Of a DNA stretch of 64,000 nucleotides, positions 42,546 to 54,200 are shown piece by piece; positions within the stretch are counted from its first letter, which is position 1; each line of letters opens with the position of its first letter. The notes below the pieces were generated by a model. The model was given only the letters and a program-made list of their open reading frames with translations. It was not told where the DNA came from and did no database searches. The DNA lies in NCBI RefSeq assembly GCF_051106095.1, contig NC_135785.1, positions 107,556,501-107,620,500 on the forward strand, written 5' to 3'. The stretch is from Pogona vitticeps (Eukaryota > Chordata > Lepidosauria > Squamata > Agamidae). The position numbers and the translations under genes are program-made.

Positions 42546-43490
42546 TCAAAGGACAAGGAAAAACTAATTCTTTTCTGGAAACTCTAAATTATGAGCTCTG
42601 AGGAGAGGTCAGATTTATTTATTCCATTTACTCTATTTATTCATTCATTCATTTAACTGAGCAGCCATTTCACTTCAAAGGTATGGCAAGGGGGGAGTAG
42701 TATGTTGCTTATCAGACTAGCCACATTGTAGGATTTAATCAGATAGCTCAAAGTTGCACTAGGGACCAACTTTATCCCCTACTGTGCTGTTTTCTAGTTT
42801 GTTTGATTTTTAAAGCCTTCTGCTGGTCTTTATTTGCAGAATCATCTCCCCCTGCTGTGTGTCTCTGTGTATATTCCAGAATCTATAGGTACCAAATGTA
42901 CAGGACTCTTATTTTTGGCTAGGCACACTTGTCAAGCCAGGGGATGGCCTGGAGACACTTGGGGACACCCACAATAAGCTTTATTTCATTCTTCTCAATA
43001 CTTTTACTGGTTGGTGCACTGCAAGAGTGCCACGGAAGAAACTTGTACCCGAACTTACCTGCCTATTGTGTCTCTCTTCAGTACAGGACAGCCTCTCCTG
43101 TGTTACTGATAGAAAGGTGGGAGGTCCTTTTTTCTCTTGCTGTGGGTACCTGTGTAGCTTCCAGATGGTTGAGTGCCAGATATGCAGCAGCCGAGGCTAG
43201 GCAGTGAATGGGAATACTTCAGGAAGACAGGCTACTGAATTGTGCACCCACAATATGTTTTTGCTGGGCTTGTTTGCCTCAGGGTGAGGGAGAAGGAAGA
43301 ATGAGGGAAGGAAACAAGCTGATAGGAGTTTTGCTTATAGGTTGAAGGTCCTCCACACCTCCAAATGTGATGGATGCAAATTAAACCAGATGGTATTTGA
43401 ATATCCCTGGTTCTGGAGCCGTCAATTAAACATGCAAGGGACATGTGATTATTTCCTACTACAATGTGACCTGAAATAATGGTACATGTG

Positions 43491-43854
43491 TAGAGATGGG
43501 CACAAACCATAAAAATGACAAATTAGGCCGGTTTGAGACTAACCCAGCTGAAAGGCAGGTGCATGTGCAGAAGCAAGAGGCCTGGCTCTGGGAAGGGAGG
43601 TCCAGCCCGCTGCCTCAGAGGATGATGATGGTGGTGGTGGAGGTGGCAGTGGCAGGTTCAGTTGGGGAGGGGACGGGGCAGTGGGGAGGAGATGGGTGGG
43701 CACCTGCTTTTGCCAAAAAAATGAAGCACTGAGGGGAAAGAAGTTCGACACTTTATTTCATTTGGGCAAAACAGGATCCCTGAACTAGTTTGCAAACCAC
43801 AAACCAGCAGAATTTGTCAGTTTTGTCTGATGGTTCAGTTCATGCCCACCTCTA
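43491..43854. mobile_element. Non-autonomous hAT-like element, 364 bases
   Basis: Ends are TAGAGATGGGCACAAACC and GTTCATGCCCACCTCTA, flanked by TACATGTG (43483-43490) and CACATGTG (43855-43862), seven of eight identical. The interior is G-rich and unrelated to the other two members. Confidence 0.8.
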
Positions 43855-43919
43855 CACATGTGTTTTAATTAAGCTGTTCCCAGGGAAGGAGGGAATACAT
43901 ACATTGTAAATTTTTTTTT

Positions 43920-46020
43920 AAATTAAGTAACAAAACATAATAGCTTCTTACATAAAATCCAGCCTGCCCATTGCATTGACTTCTCTGCACATATAACAGA
44001 GGCTTCCTCACTTAATAAAGGGCAGCTTTTAGCATTTAGATTTTTTTTAAAAAAATTGATGTCTGTAAGAGCAGACTTATCTACGAAAACTCACATTGAA
44101 ATACAGATGTAGCAATGAGTCTCTAAGGTGTCACAATGTTTGGGTGTTTGTTTTTTGTTTTTTGTTTTTTTAAATTGAGTATCTGAATTCTAAATACACA
44201 ACAATAGACATTCTTCCATCTGATGGATAAAAAGGGGACATTTCTTCATCTCTGCTGCCTGAAGGAGAGTGGTTCTGGCACTTTACCACTCAATGACTAC
44301 ATGACTACGCAAAGTCCTGCCCAGCTTGCCAATCACCTTTTTTTCTAACCTAAAAAGGTCCACATTTTCACAAGGGAGTTGCCTCATCCCTTCGACAATT
44401 ATGATCGATCTCTCCTGCCCCATTTTTACAGCTTTACACAACCTTTTGCCAGATGCGGCAACCAGACTTTTACATAGTGTTACAAGTGAAGAAGCACTAA
44501 AGAATCAGAGAAAGGATTATAATGTTGATAATAAAGTCACTGTGGCAACCTTTTGATGTGGGCAGTTCAGACAAACCTTTCTAATTCTGTTCCATGTACT
44601 TTCAGTTAGGGAAAATAATATTGGTAGCTGCATCCACACATTTTTGTGCAATCTGTTAAGAAGGGAATAAATAGCTCAATGAAGAAAAACACTGTGCAAA
44701 CATTGAAGGAAAGGAAGGATTTTTATGGAACATGCACTGGGATGCACTTCCCAATATAAATCAAAGTATGTATCCCTTTGAAAACAATGGAACAGAAAGT
44801 GCTGTATCCACACATGGATGTTAATTTTTTTTAAATTTATGAATCTGGGATATTGTGGTTCTTTTCCCAGAATTCAAAAAGCCAGGAAATAGCCCAATAC
44901 TGATGCACAAATATCTTACCCATATTGCCAACAGGAAAAAGGATGCCAAGCTTACTACAACAAAGTGCAGCTGAAATGTTTAACAACAATGGCAGCAGTC
45001 AATACGGTATACAGGATACCCTCTTCTGCTCACTACTGTTCACACTTGTTGAAAAACAGCCATGACAATTGCTTTGTGTTTGGGTGAGAAGTGAAAAATG
45101 AATCAGATTCTGGGATTATTCCTTGCATGATGTCACTTTGTGAATGGTCATGATGCTGGGGGACTCCTGTTCAACACCTTGATCATTAGCCTGTGGAGTG
45201 TCTCAGGGTTCCAGGATTCCTCACATTATTTCACATTAAAAAAACTGAAAGAAGCTGTCCAGAATTTTGTACTCTGATACCCCCAATGTGCTGATGACTC
45301 CCAACTCCATCTGCTTTTTAAGATCTTTCAGGAGGCCTTCCTTCAGCCTCTCAGGCCCCAGTGTGTAGTCACCACCCACCCCTCCACAAACCAGAGATTT
45401 CAGAGCTTTTCAGGCTTGAAAAGCATTATACAAAGTATGAATAAAAGCCATGAATACCTCAATTCTTCTGAATGAAAAAAGTGGTTAAAACGGATGTTTG
45501 TTCTGGTATGCAGACTTTGTCTTATCAATGTATTTAATCTGTTTTCAATCAGCTGGAGCTCCAAGTTACTTGGTTCAGCGTGGGGGTAAAATAATTTTAC
45601 TTTTGAAAATTCATAACTTGAAAACACTTTGCTCAACATCCCCAGACTTGGCTCAAAACAGGAACAGACGTTCTGCTACATCCATACATTTGGTGCTGAT
45701 TCGAGATCCAGTTTCATGGTTATAATTATTTTGTTTAGGACATCCCAATTTTTTTATTTGTCTTATGGAATGCTGTATGGTGCTGACACCACAATTGTTG
45801 ACATCAATGGAGCAATCAAAGTGTTGCCACACTGAGGTGTGATTTCCAGTGCACATCTGATTTATAGTGGTGGTTTCTATGTCCATGAGACAGAACCGTG
45901 GGAAACAGGTTCCACACATCCCTAATTAGCAATATGCACTGGTGAAAGTACTTTCTGGCACACTTCCACACGATATATATTAATCTGATAAAATATGGTT
46001 CACATAAAGAAAACACTTCT
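43920..46020. other. Intergenic between SFTPD and collectin 2; nothing nameable
   Basis: No exon with good frame and splice sites, and no clear repeat except short A/T runs (43908, 44041, 44150). Confidence 0.45.
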
Positions 46021-46129
46021 GTTTACTAAAAGAAAAACTTTTAATCAACAGTTTTGCAAATAATATAAATATAAACATATTCTTTGCACATCAGAAATTA
46101 CACACACATATGAAAAGTTGTGCACTTAC

Positions 46130-46180
46130 ACACACACACACACACACACATACAGAGAGAGAGAGAGAGAGAGAGACTTT
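46130..46180 (+). repeat. (CA)n then (GA)n microsatellite
   Basis: About 10 CA units, a short spacer, then about 12 GA units. Confidence 0.93.
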
Positions 46181-46377
46181 TAAGACTTCAGATTCAAGAA
46201 AACTTCTATTTGCTTCTTAAAGTGGGCCTTAAGCAGAAAATTGATATTGATGGTTTATTTATAGTCTTATCAATACACATAAGTATTTCACACTATAACA
46301 GGAGAAAAAGGACAGGCCTTGGCTGAAGCAGCTCTTGATCTAAAATCTGAGAAGGGGAGATAACAAAGGAAAGAGAG

Positions 46378-46469
46378 TGGAAAGGAAGGAAGGAAGGAAG
46401 GAAGGAAGGAAGGAAGGAAGGAAGGAAGGAAGGAAGGAAGGAAGGAAAAAACTGCAAATGCAATTAAAA

Positions 46470-46552
<83 letters not shown>
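46378..46552 (+). repeat. (GGAA)n and (GT)n microsatellites 24 bases apart
   Basis: About 16 AAGG units (46383-46447) and about 40 GT units (46471-46551), about 1 kb past the SFTPD stop. Confidence 0.97.
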
Positions 46553-46759
46553 CAGACTGATAACAAAGGCTTAAGAGAAACCCACATTGTTCCAAATGAG
46601 GAAAGTAAGGAACAGCTTTTGATCTTTTCAATGACTTGGGCCCTTTCTTCTAAATGAGATCAGAAGTCAACAGTTGCCAAAGGAGACCCCTTGTGGCCAA
46701 GGGGCTCATAGAAAAGCATGCCTTAGTTTGCCTTGCATGACTAAACATCTTCAGCCAGA

Positions 46760-46905
46760 CCAATAGTTCCCAGTTGTTGGGTTCCCCATATTCTTGGACT
46801 GAAACTCCCAGAAGCCTTCACCACTAGTGATGCTGGCTAGGATTCCTGGAGATGTAGTCTAAGAACATCTGGGGAACCACTGCTGGGAACCATTGAGTAG
46901 AGACT
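46760..46905. mobile_element. Palindromic hAT-type MITE, diverged
   Basis: GTTCCCAGTTGTTGGGTTCC..GGACTGAAACTCCCAGAAGC is answered by GATGTAGTCTAAGAACATC..GGGAACCACTGCTGGGAACC. Same layout as 30013-30148. Confidence 0.6.
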
Positions 46906-47522
46906 GCCTGGTGCTGCATTCTTTCCACATTGTTATAGCTCTTTTTCTTTCTCTCCTCCATCTGCTTCTACTATCACTATCAATACCACAATTATTCATT
47001 TCCTTCTTGTTTAGCCAAGGAGAGGAACATGAAATTGCCTTCCCTTGTGTCCTGGGTCAGCTTCTCTGATCAGCAGTAGACTATCTAGTGTGATAAAAAG
47101 TTGGAAATCTGGAAACACATGGACCTCTTGGGAAATCTGTTGTTTGCTGTTAGGGCTCTGCTTGTATAATCATACTTTTACAGAACTTGGACACTTTACT
47201 TTTTGACTATAACTCCCAGAACCTCCCAGCCAATGCGGTACAAGATGTAGCCTTACCAAATTCTGGAAGGCAAATATTACAAATTAGTGCTCTCACACTG
47301 AAAGGAAATAAACTAAATCAAGTGGGAAGGTGGTGGTGCCTCATGAAGATGCTCTATGTGTGAACTGATATTCACAGTTGCTTTGATTCAGACATGTAGT
47401 AGGGGCAACATCAGTCACTGGGATTTGGGGAGGATGTATGGAACAGCAATCTGTGTCTACAGATGAAAAGCAATGCTGCATACCTTAAAGATAGGTGGAT
47501 TGAAGGTGGTGTAGTGGGTGGC

Positions 47523-47899
47523 CTAAAATTCACAAACTATGAGCCTCTTTTCTCCACAAGACTTGTCGTTCCACTTGCCATTCGTATAGACTTCAACACA
47601 GTTCTCTGAGCCCTTATCATTATTGGGTTCTCCCGGAGCCCAGTTAGAATAAACAATGGCTTCACCATTCTGGTACTTAAATCTTCCCTCTGTCTGGATA
47701 TCAGTAATCCCAAGGAACACCGACTTCTTATAGAGGACTGCTATCTGTTGGACTGCAGCATTTTCAGCAGCATTTCTGGGAGAAGCGAGTTGGCCACCAG
47801 CCTGGAGACACCTCTGCTTCAAATCGTCAAAATTGCCTTCATAGCCGCTGGTTACAAACACCTTGTTGCCAACAATTCGGCCACCTGGGAATGTTGCCA
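47523..47899 (-). CDS. SFTPD: SFTPD lectin-domain exon and stop codon
   Basis: A single exon encodes the whole C-type lectin domain, with acceptor TTCCAG and stop TAG at 47525-47523. Key motifs are [37 protein letters not shown] and the C-terminal VCEF. EPN predicts mannose/glucose-type binding. All five calcium-site residues of human SP-D have equivalents (Glu337, Asn339, Glu345, Asn357, Asp358). Confidence 0.96.
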
Positions 47900-48232
47900 C
47901 TGGAACAAATGAAAAAGGGATAAAACAAATGAAAAAGGATGATAGATATCGGCTTGATTTGTGCAATTATAATATCAGGTTGGGCTTATTGGATTCTGTG
48001 GTCCATTGTGTCTTTGTTCATTAACTGTCACCATTAATGCAGCCATTTGAAATTAAGTGGGGTTCTGCCAGGCCATAGCATGTTCAGCGTAGGATAAATT
48101 CTTAATTTATATAAATTCTTAATTTATCCTATGCCATTGTGAAAATGGTGCTACAGACGGTTCTCTAACACTAGCACCAGGGACATAAATCTTCACATAT
48201 TTTGTTTCCACAGTGAAGAACAATTTAAACAC

Positions 48233-48263
<31 letters not shown>

Positions 48264-51200
48264 ACATGCAGAGCAAGATTCAGAGAGTTTTTATTGTTGT
48301 TTTCATTCCAGATCTCTCTCTCTCTCTCTCTTGCAGAATATTAATGGAACTGGTTTTCTGCAATAATGTGTTTTGTGCAAGAACCTTGTGATTCGTGTGA
48401 AGATTCTCAGTGATCCAGGTGTGGTCCACTTGCCATGACTCAACTTCCAGATAGTCTTGTGATTTGTGTAAAACTTTGTATTTAGTGCAAAAAGATTTTA
48501 ATTTTAATTTGCACAAAATGCTAGTTTTTTTAAAAAAAACATAAAATGTAAGATTTTGTGTTAAAATTATTTCACTAATGCTACCTATAAAGAAAGGCTT
48601 GATTCTGTGTAGAACTGAAAAATTCTATGACTGTTTTTTTCAACAAGACTTTTGATGCATCAGGACATTCCTTTTCATTGAGGATGAGAAATCGGTGAGT
48701 TCTCATTGCATCCTCAGTACATGAGACAACATCTGTATATATCAGGTTACAAAGAGGATGCCTTGGTGGCAACATGTGGAATGCATCCCCACCCATTCCT
48801 AGGCCTTCATCATTTCTGTTAAGGATCAAACTGACCTCGGAAAATTTACAACAATTTTAAACCATTTTATCATTATGCTCAATGCTTTACCTTTTTGATA
48901 CTTGGTAAAACTGGCTTGTAGAGCTTTTAGCTGTCCCTCCAGGGCACTGACTTTATTCTTCATAAGGTTGATCTCTGAAAAATAATCAAATGGTTGATAA
49001 TTTGTTTCCTATTGCCCAATGACAGGGCTGGTCTTACATGTTCATGAAAGTGTTTCCTATCTCTCAGAATAAATATTTGGTAACTTGGAAGCACATACAT
49101 AGGTGCTATTTCAGATATTCAAATGGTGGTCCAAACTGAGAATAGTCATTTTATCGAGAAATCTGTAAGTGTACCTATGCGTACATGAACTGCCAGATTA
49201 TTATAATAACATTTGATCTAGAAGGAAAGTTTGCCCAGATCTGTCAGCAAATTTGAATGACTCATGGAGAGTTTTCTGGAGAATCTGAGATTTAAGCATC
49301 CCTCCTTGTTAGAAAGAATCCCCAGTGGAATCTGCAATAAGTTAAGAAAGGCGAATACGATACTATCTCCCCAGTGTTGTCAATGGGTTCTTCAAACAAA
49401 CAAAAAAAGCCAATAAGCAAGTGGTATCCCATTTAGTCTTACCTGAGAGGCCACTATCACCTTTTGTCCCCTTTTCACCTACAGATCCTTTGTCTCCTTT
49501 TGGTCCAGGAGCGCCTGTCTTCCCCCCTGGCCCTTGCACTCCTGCCTCTCCCTGTGATCCTGTAAGGAGGTAGAACAAGTAGCCAGTGAGGTAGGCTATA
49601 TGCTGCTTTCCCCCAGCAGTCCGTGCCTCAAATGGGTCACAGTAAACACTGTGAGCTGATAAAATTACACCACATGTAAAAAGCAAAAGGGAAAAAGCAA
49701 GTCAGTTAATTACAACTGGCCTGTTAACTCGTAGGTGGCTTCCCTTATCCCATGGATGTTATTAATATTCAGAATATTATGCAGGAGAAATATGAATAAT
49801 CATTCAAATTTTCTACACTGAACAGTAGAGACACAGATAACAGGTATATGGGAAAGAAGCAGAGGCTGTCCAAGCCTGTCATTAGCACTTCGCACTGTTG
49901 GGACACAGTTCTTTGGTTGTGGTGTTTGAACTGGGGCCTCAGCAATAAAAGGGTTGATAATCAGTGGTCTTGGTCAGTTGGCTCCAGCCCACACTTGTGC
50001 TGCTGACCAGAGGATTCTGAGATTTGTAGTCTCAAAGAGTATTCTATAAAAACTCTACAACTCTCCCCTGCATCCTGAAGCTGGCTCTTGGACCCCATTG
50101 TTTTGACTCATCCCCTGTGTTCCCAAATTACTAGTTTTTTGGCACCTCATGAGAGAAAAGACAAATAATTCCTGCTTTTTGCACATGGGGATAAGCCAGT
50201 TCACAGTGTCTATCTGATAATGGTGACCTTTATGCAAGAGTTGGAAGGCTATTAAGATTGGCCCATACAGGCCAGAAACAGATGTTAGAGATACCTCATA
50301 GAGAGTGACACAGAGGTAAGCAAAGAGTCACACTAGAATATTGTTTTATCATGGTTTTTACAAGGGTCCTCCCCCCACTGCTGAAAAATGACTGCTATAA
50401 CTTGTCAGTTTAGTCTCCTTGCAGCTATCACTTGGTATGCTTTGTTTTGTATCTCGCAATCCAGCAAGTTTTGTTCTGTGACTGGTTTTTGGAAGGGCTT
50501 AATTCACAAGTCTGGTTGCTGAAGCACATATCGCTAAAGAAATCGTGGTGTGGGAGGGGAAATCAATTAATCATAGGGAATATGCATCCCTTTAATGACT
50601 AGTGTGACTCTCAGCACTGTTTATGAGTAGAGTAGTACAAGCAAAATGTTATCTCTCTTCTTTTTTCAAGTATTCAGAAAAATATTTCGATAACTTCTAT
50701 TTTCTAAATGATCAAACTAATCAGGAAGTTTGCCAGCTAAAATTTTCCCTATTACTCACAGACTACAACACTTTCACTTTCTCACCTGTAACATGGCCAT
50801 GATAGTATTAGTCAACAAACATAGTACCTTGTTGTAATACTGAACACTTGAGATAATTACAGGGAACAATGTTTTCAGAACAGGATCATATTCATGTAAA
50901 TACCAAAAGGAAGGGGGGGGGAATAAGATTGCTAGTTTGTTGAAGGGCCTGATGAACTCTAAAGTTCACCTGCGTTTAACATTTTACTCATCCAATAAAT
51001 GTATAATCCATCCTTGATTTTTTTAAATTCTCCATGAACCACAGAGCTTTTTTTTTCCCTTTCAAATTTATAACTACTGCATGTCATAGTGTTATTGAAT
51101 TAACTTTGCTAATATAGTTCTGCCTGCCACTACCATTTTTGTCAGCAGATATGTTATCCCTTTCTTCTTCCGAAGAAGAAGCTGAAAGTAATAGATGCCG

Positions 51201-54200
51201 TGTGCTGGCATTGGCCTTCCCTCTTATTTACTGCACTTTGGTCTATACACACAAAAAGTGGTCATCATATTTCACCCCGTAGCATAGCTACTCTTTCCCT
51301 GGCCAACCTTTCCCAATGACACCTCCATCACCCCATTTTTGAACTAGCTCCCAGTGGTTCTACAATGCTTAACTGCTGGAAACACCATAAAGCCATCCTG
51401 CTGGATTAGACTGAAGTCCTTTTAAATCTAGTATCCTGTTTCTTATATAGAATCATCAGATTCCTTTGAGAAGCTCAGAGAAGCATGCCTGCCCCCACAT
51501 CTTGTATTTATAATGCAACTTCCTCTGTATAGGCAGATGTCACTTAGCTATTAAGGTTAGCAACAACTGGGCAGAACATTGTAAGTGCTCGTGTAAGGCT
51601 TGTGTAACTTGCCATAGCTAATAATGACTAACTGATGAGGTATGAGGCATACCTTAGTTGTATACCTGGCCACACACCTGATCTTACAACCAAAGGGCAC
51701 TCCAGCACCTCATCAATTGGCTGCTATTTGCTGCAGCAAGTTGGGCAAACTTTATATGAACATGAGTAGGATACCAGGCATTGAGGGATTAGTTCTCCGT
51801 GAATTTGTCTGGCCTGATCTGCTGATCTGCACAGTTTTTAATGCCACCTCAGCTAAAAGCCTCAGCTAAATGGCTACAAGTTAATGCTGCACTCTGTGAA
51901 GAAATGCTTTATTTTGGCTGTTTTGAACCTGTTCTGAAACAGCAATAAAAGTGCTTGCTCATCGTCACTCTTTATGGCATGTCCACACTGTTTACCTTTG
52001 GGTCCAACATCTCCTTTTGCTCCTTTTTCACCGACTGACCCTTGATTGCCTTTGGGGCCAGGGGCACCAGTGTTGCCCTGACGACCTTGCGTCCCAGTGG
52101 GACCTGCTGGACCTGTATGGATATCAAGCATTTGGAGGGGGGCAAATGAAAGATACTTCCAATAGCGACTAATATAAAACTAGGCATATCATTCCAGATC
52201 AAATCTAGTTTAACTTGTAGTTCAAGGTGGGAACATTTAGATAGAACAGGTGCATTGTTTCTGCCTTTCCCACCTTATGCTAGATGTCCACCCAACTGTC
52301 TATTCTTGCCAGGGTGGCCATTGGAAGGTGCTAAATTACAGATGACTGGTTGCATAACAGATCTATTTCATCCTGAGAAAGGAGATGATAAAACTAATTT
52401 CTTTTTAGAGTGGCTATGCCACTCCGTAGCAGCAAACTTTAAAGAGGACAAAGAAATTATATTATGAACATGGATTAGGTAAAGGTTCCCTTGACATTTA
52501 GTCTAGTTGTGTCCAACTCTATGGCATGGTGCTCATCCCCATTTCCAAGCCACAGAGGCAGCGTTTGTCTGAAGACATTTTCTGTGGTCACGTGGCCAGC
52601 ATGACTAGACATGGAACACCGTTACCTTCCCACCAAGGTGGTACCTATTTATCTACTCGCATTTTAACATGCTTTCAAACTGCTAGGTTGGCAGGAGCTG
52701 GGACAAGTGATGGGCGCTCACTCCATCGAGTGGATTTGATCTTACAACGGCTAGTCTCCTGACCTTGCAGCACAGAGGCTTCTGCTATTTAACCTGCAAT
52801 GCCACCACATCCCTTGAGCATGGATTAGAGTGGGTTTAATAATAAAAAATGAGTACTGTCATGTCAGTTCTGACTTATAGCTACCCTTTTCAGGGTTTTC
52901 TGGGTAGTGAATATCCAGAAGTAGTTTACCATGTCCTTCTTCTGGTGGTGCCCTGGATCGGCGCAGCTTGCTAAAGGCTATACAGGGGAACTCTTCTCTT
53001 GAGAGGCATCATGGGGAATGAAACTCCTAACCCCTAACTCATTGAGCTATCCACCGGGCTTAGTTCCTCAAATACTGTGTAACCACAACTCCCAGAATCC
53101 TTCACTATTGCTCATACTAGGTTTGATAGGCAATCTGGACGGCAACACTGTGATAGCCAAAGTTTATTATTTGGATTTCTGAACATGCAAAAAAGGGTAT
53201 CAGAAATTATCTGTCAAAATTCACATCTTTCTGCGCCCTATCATAGGCTTCTTTCTGTGTGTTGGTAGGATAGCTAGAATTAGGGAGAGTTGCAAGTAGA
53301 CCTTTAGAAGAAAAGCAAACAAAAGATTTTATGATGGAAGTTTCCTTTTGTCTTTTTTTTTTAATGGTGCAGCACATATTTGCTGCCCAAATATATACTT
53401 CTCTCTCTCTCTCTCTCTCTCTTCACTTCCCTGGTTATTCACAGAGCTGAGGAAGTGATTATTTTGCCAATATCCAGAAATGGCTGTCTAGCAAATTGAT
53501 AGCAGGCTGCTCCAGAGCAAATAGGGTCACTTGAGGTCCATATGCCATTTGGATGCAAGGATTGCAACAAATTGCATACCTGCCAATCCTGCTTTGCCCA
53601 ATTCAGCCTACTCCTTTCAGATCACCTGGAAAGCCCTCAATGACCATTTATATTTTCTTCTCATTAGTTATTTATGTAAATGGTTCCCAGGTGTTCCTGG
53701 ACTGCAACTCCCAGAAAACCCAGCCAGCACATCTAGTGGTAAAGGCTTCTGGGAATTGCAGTCCAAGAACTCATGGGTTACCTAAGATTGGGAACCACCA
53801 ATTTAGGTTATTAACATATTTTCTACCTTGGTCTAGTATATATAATGCTCTCTCAGAACTGCAAAAAATTTAAAAAGTACTTAAAACAGTTTCAACTACG
53901 TCAAGAAAATTAAAATGAAACTCTCAATCTGGGGACCCAAAACTAAGCCATGATCACTAAGCCTCAACTATTCAGCTGTGTTTACAATTGGCACTAAAGG
54001 CAGACCAACATTGGTGCCAAACAGGTTTCTAAGGAGAAGATCATTGTGCACCTGGGATACGGTGGCTGAAAAGATCCTCTTCTTGTTGAAAAGAAGGACC
54101 ACCATCCTTAGGACATCCAGATTGCCATTTGGACAATCTCCAGTTGCTGCTTAGGAGACACAGAAACCCAAAGCCACATGGGATGTGCAGAACTACTTGT

